Below, in pieces: positions 21,923 to 33,877 of a stretch of DNA of 64,000 nucleotides. This DNA comes from Helicostylum pulchrum (taxonomy: Eukaryota; Mucoromycota; Mucoromycetes; Mucorales; Mucoraceae). The notes beneath the pieces were generated by a model. It had not been told where the DNA came from. It saw nothing but the letters and a program-made list of their open reading frames with translations, and made no database searches. How positions within the stretch are numbered: the stretch's first letter is position 1; the number at the start of each line of letters is the position of its first letter. The DNA is taken from assembly GCA_025677825.1 (NCBI GenBank), contig JAIXMO010000017.1:62001-126000 (forward strand), given 5' to 3'. A program made the translations under genes and the position numbers.

Positions 21923-23780
21923 TCAACTTCTCTTTAAAAGGGTAAGAACAGCAGCGGCCTCTACTGCATCCTCACCAACATAAACCGATAAAGTTTCAGT
22001 ATCATATGACATTAAAGCCGAGATATCCCTCTTGACATCTTGTTCCATCAAACTTGTGATCGAAGGAGAATGGTTTGGAGAAGAGGAAAAGGATTCTAAA
22101 GGACTACGATCGGATGTAGAAGAAGAAGCACTTTCCCAATGATTGATATGATGCATAGTAGGCGGCTCTCTCGGTGCAGGTACAGCAAATGTATCATAAT
22201 ATTCTTGCTGTGGTTGTGGTTGTTGTTCAGTAGCTCTCTTTTTATTTATTCTTTTTACATGACTTGCATTCGACCTCTTTCTTTTCTTTTCCGCTTTACT
22301 GCCTCTTCTATTTGGCACGGGTACAATGGTGTCTGGTGCATCATTACCGTTTAGTATTTTACCATGTTTCCATTTTACTCCACACGCGTTACAAAGTGTA
22401 CCCGCTCCCTGAGGTCCTCGGCGCCACATTGGTGTGGATTTTGAACCACAGTATAGGCATTTCTTTATTTGGGTTGAAGCATTATTTCTGTGTACAGTCT
22501 TTTGTTGTTGTTGTTGTTGTTGTTGTTGTTGAACAACAGGACTAGCCACTTTAACATCTTTTATATTGAATAAAAGGAATTAATAAAATGAAAAAATGAA
22601 AAAAGGTTTTTTTTTACCTTTCTCCCATGCCAATTGCTCATCACTACTACTCCAGTCATCATTTTTAGATAGTTGGTAATCATCATCTGATTGGTTGGGT
22701 AGAGAAATAGCCGTTTCAGGAATAGATTTATGATGAATTACTCTCTCACTGTGAAGTTTCATCTAGTGTACATATAATGTTTTTTAAGCCAAAAAAAGAA
22801 TTATAATTAAAAAAGAGGGAGGGACTTACCAGTTCCATCATATTTTGACACATGATTTCGTAAGCAGAGACCATCTGCTTAATAGCACGGTATAGTTCAT
22901 GCGGTACGTTGGATAAAATAATATTATTCACATGGCCTTCACTTTTGGACTGATCTGGTAAAGTCAATTTACAGCTTGTGCTGCATACAGCTGCAAATTC
23001 TTCTAATTTCGTTTTAAAAGAGGCTTCTTCCACAATAGGAGGAGGATAAGAATGACAAGCGCATTGTAAGTTTTGTGAGATGCCACAAGATTGAGGAAAG
23101 AATGAAAAAATCAACTAGCATATATTGTTACTTTTTTTTTTGTTGGAAGGAAAGGAGGGAAGGAGGGGGGGTACATATTTTTTGTTTTGTTTTTGTATAT
23201 ATACCTTGTGTGGAATAGATTCATTTAATCGTTCAGTTACTGCGTCCCGAGGTAAAGCAAAAAAAGTATGCTCTGGTGATAAATGGATAGGACCTTTATC
23301 TACAGTAAAAATAATCTCGTAACGAATCATACGTCTACGCTTTCTTTTCTTTGGTGGTAAGCCCTTTATATTATTATTATTTAAAGCAAAATTAGCTAAA
23401 CCATCCAAAGAATTATTGTTGTTGTTAGGTGGACTTTCGGGTGTATGTTCTTCCTCAGGGCTCGAAACTTCTTGATGTAACTTGGATTCTGAAATTTCCG
23501 ACTCGGTAATCTCATAAAAAGTAACTTGAGGGAAATCTATTGATCCTGACTTGAGTGAACAGGTACCAAGACAACGGTTTTGGAAGCGATGAACATGTCC
23601 ATCGACTGGATCGATATAATCTTGACTTATATGTAAAGGCAACTTGTAAAGTTGAAACGCATCTAATAGGAGGGACCTTTTTTTTTTTTTTTTTTTTGGC
23701 TCGTAAATATAAAAGAGTTTGATTGCTCCCCTTTTTATTATGTATATTTACCCATTGGCTTCTTGTCTGGTTGAAAGCAT
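21923..23780 (-). CDS. GATA-type zinc-finger transcription factor
   Basis: Five exons: 23780-23752 (29 nt), 23676-23205, 23114-22830, 22762-22618 and 22557-21923, encoding 521 residues. One GATA finger is near residues 340-365: [20 protein letters not shown] then [11 protein letters not shown], that is C-x2-C-x18-C-x2-C, preceded by a polyglutamine run and followed by a basic stretch ([15 protein letters not shown]). It would bind GATA sites in the nucleus. The N-terminal half is distinctive: [53 protein letters not shown], and a Cys-containing segment [17 protein letters not shown]. No PAS domain or second finger is seen, so it is not a WC-1 or AreA type. The Ser-rich C-terminus may be an activation region. 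Start chosen because exon 1 splices in frame and the downstream frame has no earlier ATG. Confidence 0.9.
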
Positions 23781-25274
23781 GTTTTTTTTTTTGGTTCGGT
23801 ATATGTGTGTACAACAACGAAAATTATAAAAGAGAGAGAGGAAGAAAAAAAAAAAGAAAAAAAAAAGAGATGAAAATAAAAAAAAGATAGCAAGGGGGTT
23901 CAATTAGATGAGCCGATGAAGTAAAAATAGATCGATGAGCGATTTGTAGTCAATTGTATACAAAGAAAGTAGATTAAAAGGAATTACTATTGGTCTCTAA
24001 CTAGATTAGATAAAATAAACGTCAAGATGAAGAAATATAAAAATAAAAATAAAAAAGAGAGAAACAGAGAGAAGAGACAGAGTGTGTGTATTTAAATTAT
24101 ATTTTTTTTAACCCAAAAAAATTATTTTTTTTTTCTTTCAGTAACATCACCCGAAGATCAAAAAAAAAATGCGATTAGATGAATGAGAAAAAGGTGTAAC
24201 GATTTTTTCTTCAAAAAAAAAAAAGGGTTACTTAACGACAAGGAACACCGGAACAGTTATATGGACCACATTAGTTATGACATTACAAAATGTCTTTTGA
24301 GGGTCGAATCTCCACCTAAATACAAGTTATGCAATTGAATAAAATGTGTACAACCCGATCCGGAAACTGTACTATAAAATATTTAATATCAGGTTGGGGC
24401 TACCTTAATGCAACAACAACAATAATGCGTATATCATTAAAAATAAACGTATGACATGTGGTAAATATATAGCTTTAGTAATAGTCAAATATGGGACTGA
24501 CTGAAAACGAAGAGCTGTACATGTTTCCGTTTATTGTAAAAAGAAGAAAAAAGCATAATAGTAGAGAAATAAAAAAAAAACTATTTTTTTTTTTTTTTTG
24601 TTGGGAAAAACCTGATCAGCGTACAACTTTGATGGCATCGCCAAAAGTACCGGAGTTCCTGAGTGGGAGGGGGAGGTAAAAAGAATCCCGAAGCCAATTA
24701 ACGTAACCAGTTTCTTTTTTTTTTCCTGGCGCCGAAGAACGGGGCAAAGTGTTTTATCATAAGTTTTTTTTTTTTAATGCTTCCTGCATCGTAATTTTGA
24801 ACCAACATATCACAATTATTCTATAGTATACCGTTAATTGAAGCAAATAGAATGGGAGAGGAGGGTACAATTAAATCGTATGCCTTATTAACTCAGAACA
24901 AAGCCTTTTTAATCCGCAAGGTAAAGTAATTTTATCTACAATGACGGAATAAATACATCTTAGGCTGATAAAATGGGTGGTCACTTTTACTCATGTAATC
25001 CATTTAATCATTTGTATGTTCTATACTTGTTTCGCGCAAGGTGACATTTTTGCCAGCCGCCTGCTTTACTTCTTTTTTTTTTTTCTTTGATGATGATCCA
25101 ATCCTTTTCTAAACTGTGTATTTTTATTTAGAACTTCATTAAGCTATAGATGAATAATATTTTAAAAGTAAAAATTGACTAGGAAAAAAACCCCCCAGCT
25201 TAAATTTATATAAGGTTTCGTCTCATTCTAATCCAGACGCGCCTTACTTTTCACAGAAAGTTTTTAAATGATCA
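23781..25274. other. Upstream region of the GATA gene and repeat-bearing spacer
   Basis: Purine-rich leader of the GATA gene (to about 24100), many A/T runs, then dispersed repeat A copy 2 (24947-25260). No supported gene; the small frame at 24491-24679 is low complexity. Confidence 0.5.
24947..25260 (+). repeat. Dispersed repeat A, copy 2
   Basis: Long version of the repeat at 16697-16890, same orientation, with extra internal sequence (about 25072-25190) between the shared CCGCCTG and GCTTAAATTT blocks. The shared right end reads CATTCTAATCCAGAC. It abuts the pseudogene at 25275. Confidence 0.75.
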
Positions 25275-25973
25275 TTAATCTTCTGCGTGACCATAACGTG
25301 CAGCTTCCGCGTCAGTCAAATCCACTTCCTTTTTCATTAAGCACGAAAATAATTCTGCAATCAATCTTTCAAATCATTGTTGTGTGCTTTCAATTCGCCC
25401 CCTGTAGACATTTATTTATATAACTATTAATAAAAGAAACATTTGTATTATTGAAGCAATACAATACCATTTACAATGAATCTGTTGGCAGTTTGGAAAC
25501 ATCGTCTCAAAAACTTCACCCCAGATTTTTACCAATGAATCCATTTCCGTATTTGCCTTACCAGTGATAGCAGAGAGTCTTTTACGGTACACAGTTATCC
25601 TAATTTATATGAAAGTGAGTTGTGTGCCAATTTTTTTTATTTGATAAAATATATAACTCATAAATACTGTATAAGTCTTCATTTTCAGATCCAAAACATT
25701 TCGACTCCATTTTTCTAACAATAGTATAAGCTTTTTTTACATCTGACCTTCTGAGCGCCTACAGTTTATCTAAAGTTAATACCTGTAAAAAAAAAAAAAA
25801 GCTTATACGGAACTTACATTGTTAATATCTTTGAGTTTGTCTTCTAGTGTATCATCATTAAACGAATTGGTTCGTTTGAATTTTTTCCTCAATATTCTCC
25901 ATTGTCCATCAGTAAATAATTACCGCCGAGAGCCCCTTTTTTCATCGGAAATATCTTCAAACTTCGTGGACAT
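25275..25973 (-). pseudogene. Stop-containing pseudogene of an unrecognised family
   Basis: Starts MSTKFEDISDEKRGSRR at 25973, hits TAA, continues LFTDGQWRILRKKFKRTNSF..DTLEDKLKDINN to a GT donor near 25818. It resumes LTLDKL, TAG, then RRSDVKKAYTIVRKMESKCFG. Further pieces read RKRLSAITGKANTEMDSLVK..WGEVFETMFPNCQQ and, at the end, FERLIAELFSCLMKKEVD and LTDAEAARYGHAED before TAA at 25275-25277. Both internal stops (TAA for CAA, TAG for CAG) fit C-to-T changes. The layout 'short N-terminus, W.EVFE..FP' recalls the repeat-family relics at 3.8 kb and 35 kb. Function unknown. Confidence 0.5.
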
Positions 25974-27967
25974 TGTCAATAACACTATTTGGACATAAAC
26001 TGGATAAAATCAAAGAATGCTTGGTATTTTTTAATTAAACAGAAATTGTTATATTATCTAACTACATGTTGTTGTTTGTTTGATGATTCACAATAATATG
26101 GAAAACGTGTTTCTGCAAAGTTTTTTTTTTAATAGTGCTGATACCGCTTAAAAGAAAAAAAGGGTAAAGTTTGGGGAGATTATTAAATGTGTAAAACAAC
26201 AGATAATACAATAGTAGTTTTATCAAGATTCTTTTAGAGTTTAGTGGTCGTCCTGGTCCTAATATCCCAATAATACAACGTTTCATCAGTTTTAAAAATC
26301 TAATCAAACGTTAGTATGCTGTAAAGTATGTTCAACTAGTACAATTTACATACTTCATAATTATTCTTTTGCACATTTTTGCAACAGTGTACAGGATCGT
26401 ATGATTGCTTAGTATCGGATGATAAACTGTCAATGACGCGTTCAAAGTTATCTTGGGCTGTTTCGCGCATTAAATTCTCGGTCGTTTTCTCCAGGAAGAG
26501 AACCGGATCGAAGTGAAGAAAGTTTTCAGTGATATATTTTTCCATGGGGAGCCAGAGAGAACCTGGGGTTGGTGATCTAACAAAAGTAAAATAAAATAAA
26601 AGGAAACTTGATTATAAACTGTATGGTACTATGATTTCAATAAAGAGGGAGGGTTGTGTATAATTCTCTAAGGGTTTATCGGTTCAATATACTACGGTAA
26701 CTTAAAACTAAAGCTACACGTTAAAGATACAATAAATAAATAGTAAAGCTATTTAAAGTGACTGATTTATTACAGGAGACACCGACAGTGTTTTCTAAAC
26801 TTCACCACAGTAGTTTTTATTAAAAAAAAAAAAATTTATTGATTTACACTATAATGTAACATGAAAGGACTTTCGTCATTATTCGTGCCTCTCTTTTGAT
26901 AAACTTTTAAAAAGCAAAAAATGGTATTGTCATTATTTCATATTAGCTATTTAAAGATACAATGTTGGTCTGGAATTACAGATTAACTAATCACTTAACA
27001 AAATATCATATTTCTCTTATTTGGTCTGGAACAACTAATAAATTTTTTTTTAGAAAGGATCACTTACTGGACAATATGGAAAAATGTTTTACAGGGAATA
27101 CATTATCAATCGTACCTCTTTTATCTTTGGAAAAAAAATACTAGTGCTCATATGAATTAATAGGGGCTTCCACTGACGAAAATCAAACCTTTTTAATTTG
27201 ACATCTCATCGTATATACGCATTTTTTTGCTTCAGAAGCATCAAAATTGATACTATGGACAGAGACAAAGAACAACAAAACGTTTTAATTGAAAACAATC
27301 GGCCTCCGAACTCTCGTAACATTGTGAACAATATTCTTAAGTTTCCCTGTATTTAAGCCAAATACTTATACACAAATCTTAGTAGTAAGTAGATGTTCTG
27401 ACAGCTAATACTGTATCACCATTCTATTCTGAGGTTTTATCATCAATAAATTAAACCAGTCGAAACTAAAATGCCAAGGTTTGTAAAGCTGGTAATTTTA
27501 GATCCTTTCTAAAAAAAATATATAGACCAAATAAGAGAAATGTATGGCACCCTACTCCCGTGTACTCCCTCCACCAGTACACAATAATAGGTGATTCGAA
27601 TCTTCCGTAAAACGAGGATATTTCTTATTTTTTATAACAGTTTATCAGAATATGATCCATTCTAAAAAGAAGATACGAAATAAAACATTTAAAAAGAATT
27701 ATCTAGACGTGATACTTGGCCGTTTAATAGCATAATAAAGGATACTTAAAAAACAGTACCATTTATATGTTTTCAAAAAAAAAAACTAAACATGTATACT
27801 TTATTTTACTATACAAAATAACAATGTCCTCTTCATCATTTTACATCAGCACATGAAAAAACTTTAGCAGTTTGACTTGTTCTTTTGTTGGATATTGCCA
27901 GTAATGCCAATGGGTTTGTAACTTTTCAAGTCTTTTAGTCTGTTATTTACACCTGCAAAAAGATGCG
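25974..27967. other. Gene-poor stretch with unplaced ORF scraps
   Basis: Open frames on the minus strand at 26062-26307 and 26336-26545 (the latter MEKYITENFLHFDP..KTTENLMRETAQDNFERVIDSL) look protein-like but show no family or splice partner. Around 27,300-27,900 there is no supported gene. Probably decayed repeat sequence. Confidence 0.35.
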
Positions 27968-28060
27968 GTTCAATTTGCGCGGTCGATTAAAAATGGGCCC
28001 GTTGCTTTTCACTTACCTTTGCTTTAAGAAGAATAGTATCAGTTAGAATAAACATATTTA
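27968..28060 (-). repeat. Recurrent repeat R1, copy at 28.0 kb
   Basis: On the minus strand it reads ...ACTGATACTATTCTTCTTAA, then AGCAAAGGTAAGTGAAAAGC, then ATTTTTAATCGACC and GCGCAAATTGAACC. The same order occurs at 32535-32720 and 33878-34055 (minus), and the right-hand part at 46826-46872 (plus). Confidence 0.65.
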
Positions 28061-28322
28061 ACTTTCTCTGTAACTCTTTTTTTTTAGCATAAGTAAAATT
28101 ATAGTTGGTTCCTCTCTTCCAAGTAATGCTTCCCGTTCTCAATTCAAATGTCAGGCACTCCAATACTGATTTAAATAACAAACTGGCCACTTCTGTACAA
28201 GAAGCGGGCCTCAGGCTGAGAGTACCGAACCTCTCTAAGGATATTAGTAAGTGATTATAAGGCATCTTTTTATGTACGTGACCACTAAAAGTTCGAGTAT
28301 TTAGATTTATCCCCATTTGCAT
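27987..28322 (-). pseudogene. Unrecognised ORF whose 3' end lies in repeat R1
   Basis: 111-residue frame, MQMGINLNTRTFSGHVHKKM, then LISLERFGTLSLRPASCTEV, LLFKSVLECLTFELRTGSI and, at the end, MFILTDTILLKAKVSEK. The last part is inside repeat R1: the copies at 32.6 and 33.95 kb encode diverged versions (FVQTNTVHFRITAIS, FLQTDIILLKIMVIC). The GGTAAGTG in the repeat could be a splice donor at the end of this exon. No known domain; probably one exon of a multicopy, largely dead gene. Confidence 0.35.
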
Positions 28323-28486
28323 TTGTTATTTTGTATCCTTCTTTCTTTTTTTATTAAAACTAGATATCTAGTTGGGTATTTATTAGTATGTAACAGACTC
28401 TCTTCTCTCTACGGATATTTTAACTGTTTGTAAACGCTCAACTTGGTTTTATCAGCATAAAAATAAAACTTGCGTGAATCAAGTTG

Positions 28487-28690
28487 GGAGAGCAAGTACG
28501 CATTTGTACAATAAAAATGATTAACTATAAGCATGTAAATACTCGTGTATTATGATGGTATAATTACGCCATAATTAGTAAACAGATCACAAGAGTACGT
28601 AAAAGTGACTCCTCCCTATTTTATCATCCTTCTTTTTACCTTTTTTTTCTTACCTTTTTCATTTTCCATTTATCCTTCTTACCTTTTATT
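28487..28690 (+). repeat. Dispersed repeat B, plus-strand copy
   Basis: Contains TACAATAAAAATGATTAACT, also present inverted at 40525-40548. Its right part (ATTAGTAAACAGATCACAAG, AGTACGTAAAAGTG) resembles 3605-3650. It directly precedes the unrecognised frames that begin at 28701. Confidence 0.6.
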
Positions 28691-28700
28691 TTATTATTAT

Positions 28701-30070
28701 GTCTAATATAAAAGAAGAGCTTGGTTGGGATACCATAAAAGAAACTCAGTATCAAAGGTAAGGTCCAAAAGTAGAAAAAAAAATACACACTCTAACATAA
28801 GTTATATAGATTATTGGGCGGAAGAAGCTGTAACAAAATGGAATGTAATTGACTACTTTATGAAGCTGGTTGAAGAAGACCATATAGTGGACAAAAAAAT
28901 AGCTCTGGCAAATATTACAAAAGATCTTCAACTAATGCAAACCGCTTTAATTCATTTGCCTGATGTGAAAACAAAGACCAATACGATGATGGATCAAATA
29001 AATAAAAAAAAGTACACACATTTCCTCGTTCTGGGACAGGCACTCCTCCAACTTAAAAACCTTATCTCTTAACCATAAATTGTAGAATGCATCTACTTTT
29101 AAACCTTCAACTTTTAGCTCCGATTTCCCCCTTTTTTTTTATTGATAAAACACGACGGCAAACCTTTTTAAGCATAAATCAATCAGATGGAATTGGTTAT
29201 GAACGGTCCAAGTACCTCGCCGTACAACGATATCAAGGAAAAAGTACTTGAATGGTTTCGATCAGTGCCAAAGTTCCAAAGAAACATTCCTACTTTACAG
29301 AACGAACTTCGAACTGTGATCCTTCCTGCAGCTATTGAAAACCATACGTTGAATGTTGAAGTTGATGATAGCGGGGCCATTACCAATCCTTTGTCTATCG
29401 AATTCATTAGAAATAAGCTTACACAATGGGTAAGTCATTTACGCTAGAATGAAAAAAAAAAACCAGATAATACTTAGTTAATAACCTCTCTCATATTTAG
29501 ACTTATTTCCTTATATAGAATCGAGATATCAATCCTTAAAAAAGTTGAAGGTTTAAAAGTAGATGCACTTTAACTGGATCCTCTTGTGCTCTTTCTACAA
29601 TGCATCTTGCAGCAAACGGTCTATACATTGCAAAGCATAAACATACTTTTAATATTCCGCATAGCTTTGATGAACTTCTAGATCTTCCCGAATCTCTATC
29701 GCAGTTACTAACGATGAAGAAAGAACTGCAATCCGTCGCTGATAAAATAATCAAGGAAACAAAGCCGATACATACTGCAGAAGGTCCTTTCAATAGACAA
29801 AAAATGCCTTTAATAAATGACAAACTGAGCTGGCTTCGTTGTACCTGGTACACTCCTCCTCCAGACCATGTCTCAATAGTGCCCCTCCGGTGCTTTGTAT
29901 CTCCTCCTAAAATTCCCATATTCACCAAGGAAACTAGTACATCTACAGAACAACCTGAATAAGAACATATTGAAGGCGCAACAGACAAATATGGATGGAC
30001 CAAGCTTAATAGTGGTCAGTTTCACAATATTTATACTAAAGAAACCGTAAATGAACATCCTCTAGCTTAA
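28701..30070 (+). pseudogene. Row of unrecognised plus-strand frames, probably one decayed gene
   Basis: Starts at ATG 28701 (MSNIKEELGWDTIKETQYQ) and is soon out of frame. Then come 28725-29072 (YWAEEAVTKWNVIDYFMKLV, then LQLMQTALIHLPDVKTKT), 29187-29447 (KEKVLEWFRSVPKFQRNIPT, ending at a plausible donor QW|GTAAGT) and 29600-29962 (LYIAKHKHTFNIPHSFDELL, WLRCTWYTPPPDHVSIVPLR). The composition is that of real protein, but I recognise no domain and could not join the parts with clean splices. It follows repeat B, which suggests a mobile or multicopy origin. Confidence 0.35.
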
Positions 30071-31008
30071 ATGTGTATTCGATGCTTCAATCGTTTTTTA
30101 TTTAATAAATTTATCATAACCTGTCTTTCTATAATTATATTTTGGATAAAGGTTTTGCGATTGGTATACAAGTGTATAAAAAGGTATTATAGCAAAAGCT
30201 CGCCAGGAAAACGCAGTAAACACCAAGCCATAAACACCAAAGAATATTGCTCCCTCTTACTTTCTGCAGAGTAATCAATACCAGTTACATGAACCAATCC
30301 TTTTGGGAGGAAAAGCTGCTCAAGTAAATAAGACCAAATTAAGCGCAAATATTCGTTCTCATAGATGTTTTTCTTCTAAAGCAAAATGTAGGAGTCAACA
30401 CACCAGAGTAAACAATCCCCAGTGTTCATGAATACTCTACATTATCCGTATCTTAGAAGATTTTTTTCGATAGTATTAATAGTGGTCTCTCCACACTGTC
30501 GATCCAAAAAAAACTGCGACGTATAACTTTTTTTTTTATGCGCATTAAATAAATATGTTCAAGCAATAAGCACAAGCTGTTTAATAAACGTACACTAAAA
30601 TGGAATATAACTATAAACATGTGAATAATAGTTTACTTGAAATGTTAAACCGTACAATATATTAGTTTAATAGAAGAATAAAGAAAAAAAAACAAATCGA
30701 GCAATATCGAAATTAATCAAAGCAGCAGGTATAAATATAGAAAAAAAAAAGTGGAGATAATTAAATTTGATTTACAAAATCGATACTTACATAGAGCCTT
30801 TGTACTAAGATAAGCATATAAAAGTAATACAAGAAGGAGTGTATAAAATGAATGCAAACAATAAGGTTTCAAAGGAATGAATAAAGGCGTGAGCGTAAAT
30901 TATGGGGTTTTAAAGGAAGGAATATAAAAATGAACGTAAATGGGAATATGAAAATAAGTGTAAAATGACATAAAACAAACGTAAAAAGGGGCATATAAGA
31001 AGGATAGC
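30071..31008. other. Gene-free AT-rich stretch
   Basis: No supported gene. From about 30,840 to 31,000 the sequence has loosely repeated GTAAAT/AAAATGAA units. 3' side of the OTU-like gene. Confidence 0.4.
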
Positions 31009-31698
31009 CTATTTACGACTATAATAAAGAACGGAATAATTTCCTTTACATATGTCAGGATTTGAGCGAAATAATCGTTTGTGGTCCATATTAAGTACTG
31101 GCTTTATGAATTTCTTCAAACGACCAGTAGGTATACGCTTGAGTTTGACATAGTAAAAATAATCGTGTGCTAAAAGGAGCGTAATGGGGTGTTTGGCATT
31201 TCTTAAATCCGTGTGAACCAACGGGAAAAATACTTGGGGTTCATGGTTGATTCTGATTTCCCCAGCCTTCAACATATTTTCCACATAACTCAAAATGATT
31301 ACAGGTCGTTTATACGTATCCGCGATGACCTGAGGACAAGAAAACGTACTGACCCATAAAGGAAGGCCTTCCTCGTTGAGACAAGGTGACTTTCTCGAGT
31401 TTAACCTTTTTATCATTTTAGCTTTTTCATATTCTACTGTATTTTCCATTACAGGCTTGTATAGTGTATCACAATACTTCAGGTACGTTTCAAACATATC
31501 ATACTTAACTTTTATCCATCTACTTTGGCCCTTGTAAATATCAAAACTGATAGCACGAAAGCCGTAATTGCCATCGGCACATACACTGTGAATAGCAGCA
31601 ATAGCATCGATAGGAGTTATGCCTGTCCACCTAAATACCGCATCCGTCTTAGAATCACGGTAAGTTTCGACTCTATAATTACTATTTTTTGTCTCCAA
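31009..31698 (-). CDS. OTU-like cysteine protease homologue with lost catalytic residues
   Basis: 229-residue open frame without stops. The fold signature is clear: VCADGNYGFRAIS, then IYKGQSRWIKVKYDMFETYL, LPLWVSTFSCPQVIADTYKR PV, and TLLLAHDYFYYVKLKR. In OTU deubiquitinating proteases of this type the first motif is DGN-Cys-G/L-FRA and the last contains the catalytic His (N/D-His-F/Y). Here the Cys is Tyr (codon TAC) and the His position is Tyr (TAT), each one transition away. The protein should be inactive as a protease. OTU genes of this form often occur in fungal and plant transposons. Neighbours on the same strand are a small coiled-coil gene and a helicase fragment, both beside repeat R1. 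It may be a pseudogene still open by chance, or a retained non-enzymatic copy. Confidence 0.65.
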   Translation of the reverse strand: METKNSNYRVETYRDSKTDAVFRWTGITPIDAIAAIHSVCADGNYGFRAISFDIYKGQSRWIKVKYDMFETYLKYCDTLYKPVMENTVEYEKAKMIKRLNSRKSPCLNEEGLPLWVSTFSCPQVIADTYKRPVIILSYVENMLKAGEIRINHEPQVFFPLVHTDLRNAKHPITLLLAHDYFYYVKLKRIPTGRLKKFIKPVLNMDHKRLFRSNPDICKGNYSVLYYSRK

Positions 31699-31978
31699 AA
31701 AGTAATATTAGTTAAGTAGACACTGATATGAAACGTATTTTTTGACTTCAATACATCCATCGTATTTCTTAGTCTTCTCTAAAGCTTCAGTGCTAACGAA
31801 AAAAGTCAACTTCTTTTGATCAATATTTCACTGCAACTCTTCGAGCCCCAACAGTCCTTTCTTTCTTTGTGGTATATGAGAGTAGATCTTTAGTATAAGA
31901 ACTATTTTATTATTGGCATTATTTTATTGTGCACTTTTTATTTAAGAAATTACTAATACCCAATCACGCAAGACAAGT

Positions 31979-32440
31979 TCAAGGCTGCTCCAGCTCCTTT
32001 AATTGGAGAAGGAGAGATATTATCTTCCTTTTTTTTATAATAATGTTTGCTTCATCTTCTTCGTTTTTTTCGGCCAGTTTGATTAAATCTTTTTTTATTT
32101 CATCTTTTAATATACTCAATTCGTTTTCATACGACTCCAGAGTGTTATTGCTGCTGCTGTTGCTGTTATTGTTGTTGTTATAATAATAGAAAAATGTCGC
32201 AGCATCCTTTTTATCTTTACACTGTAATAAACAGAAGCTAAAAAAGGTAATTATGAATGAAAATTAAAAATATTGAGACAGCACTTTCCCCGTGGGTTTT
32301 TATTTTTTATAAATATTCTAAGGCTTTACAAACGAGCAAAGCATCAAATATTCGCCAACGTCTTTCGCTGTTTCTCCTTTCAGTTTGGAACCTCCTAAAA
32401 AAACGTAGAATTCCGCATCTAACATTGCTTCGTAGTACAT
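31979..32440 (-). CDS. Small two-exon coiled-coil protein, unknown
   Basis: Exon 1 is 32440-32330 (MYYEAMLDAEFYVFLGG..KGETAKDVGEYLMLCSF) and exon 2 is 32221-31979, joined in phase 0 by a GT-AG intron,, giving 117 residues. Exon 2 has an Asn/Ser run (codons AAC/AGC, seen as a GTT/GCT microsatellite on the plus strand) and a charged coiled coil: LESYENELSILKDEIKKDLI, LAEKNEEDEANIIIKKRK. A stop precedes the ATG in frame. It sits just inside repeat R1 and beside the OTU-like gene. No family recognised; exon 1 might be the end of a longer lost gene. Confidence 0.45.
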
Positions 32441-32534
32441 TGTAAAGGGTTTAGTTTTTGTTCGCTAAACATGTATACATCTATTGCTTTCTGAATCCAT
32501 CGTAAAGTTATTGATTTTTGGAGAAATACTTTAC

Positions 32535-32720
32535 GCTCGGTCAATTTACACGGTCGATTAAAAAAAGTGTACCATATTACTTTTTCACTTACCTTTAGAG
32601 ATAGCCGTTATTCTAAAATGAACCGTATTGGTTTGTACGAAAACGAAAAACAAGCAAAACGAAAACATAGGTAAAAACAAAAAGCAAAGTAATAAGTGAA
32701 GAAGAAAGAAGAAGAAAGAA
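32535..32720 (-). repeat. Recurrent repeat R1, left direct copy at the helicase fragment
   Basis: Matches 33878-34055 along its length: GGTCAATTTACACGGTCGAT, CATATTACTTTTTCACTTACC, a run CCGTTATTCTAAAATGAACC, GTTTGTACGAAAACGAAAA, ACAAAAAGCAAAGTAATAAG, then an AAGAAGAAAG-rich end. Same orientation as the right copy. Confidence 0.75.
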
Positions 32721-32763
32721 AAAAGAAGAAGAAATAATAAATACAAGTAATAAAATTTGGCGT

Positions 32764-33745
32764 TTATTTAGTATTACAACGGCATCCACCATTTCGCATA
32801 TGATCAAAGTCTTGACCTTTTTCTACACTGAATGTAGCACCATGTTTGGAGCATCTCAATTGCATATGTGTATCAAATAAACCTCTAGTCTTCATATAAT
32901 TTGCAAAGTCTTTCCATCGATCATGAACATTATCTCTTTCGGGGTTTCCAGTCACAAATATGCCGTAGCGTGCACGAGCTAATACTGATGAAACATTAAT
33001 GCGCTGGTGTAGCGGTTGAAACAATTATAAATGAATAATGTTTACCTCCATTTCCCTCCACTGTATTAACATTAATCTTATGTATATCACTTGTAAATAC
33101 TGTTCTTTTTGATTCCTCTTCGTTTAATATGGATAGAATTAAATACTTTTGCGCAAGACAAACTGTAAGAATTGTAATACAAATTTTAGGGTGACGTTTT
33201 TGAGAAAGGTAAATCGCAAAGTACACAAGAAATATTGCTTCATTAACTTCAGCATCTGTAATATCAAATTTACATCTCTTGGAGTAGACGTGATTTCGTT
33301 CAGATTGTTCAGATGCTTGATAATCAAGATAAAATGCACGTTTTGTAATACCATACATGATTTCTTTTTGAGGTTTACTACCGTCTACCATATTTTTATT
33401 ACAAAACGCTAAAGGTGCAGTAATCAATAGGGAACTTGTTTCATCCTTGATACTGTTAAATTGGTCGATTATATTTGCCACTTCAGAGTGCATACGCCAT
33501 TGTTCTTTCAATAACACCTTTTTATCACCAGATCCTTTCCATCTCTCAATTAACGAAACGTCAAGATTGCGAGGGTGACCAGCCATATCAGTATTGTTTA
33601 AATGAAGTTTAGATAACTTATCACTGTTACGCAACAGGACCAAATGTTCCGTATAATTACTTAAAATGGAAGATGCCAAAGTTGATTCCAATATCCCTGA
33701 TGCTTCGTCTAAAATACTTGAAAAAATCCACAACGCTAAAATCAT
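32764..33745 (-). pseudogene. 5'-truncated SF1 (UPF1/NFX1-like) helicase fragment
   Basis: Two overlapping frames. 33745-32996 begins just before motif II (ILDEASGILESTLASSI) and includes LKEQWRMHSEVANIIDQF, KRAFYLDYQASEQSERN, DAEVNEAIFLVYFAIYL, ICITILTVCLAQKYLIL and a degenerate motif V, NTVEGNGGKHYSFIIVS. After a frameshift near 33000 the second frame gives motif VI-like RINVSSVLARARYGIFVTGN, then LRCSKHGATFSVEKGQDFDH and GGCRC, as in NFX1-type helicases of the ZNFX1/Hrr1 group. Walker A (motif I) and everything upstream are missing, and motif V lacks the usual Gln-Gly. It is therefore an inactive fragment. It is boxed between two direct copies of repeat R1. Confidence 0.7.
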
Positions 33746-33877
33746 CTAGGTTGACTTGATATAAATAGCTAATAGAGCTTAAATTCTTTGGCAATTCTCA
33801 TGTTTCTGGCATTTATGAGAAGAAAGACGTAAAATGGAAGAGAAAAAAGAAGGTAAAAAAAGGAGGAAAACTTGATA

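Noticed and set aside
22264..22545. Plus-strand frame over the GATA gene
   Set aside because: Shadow of the GATA exon; its Val run is the complement of the polyGln stretch.
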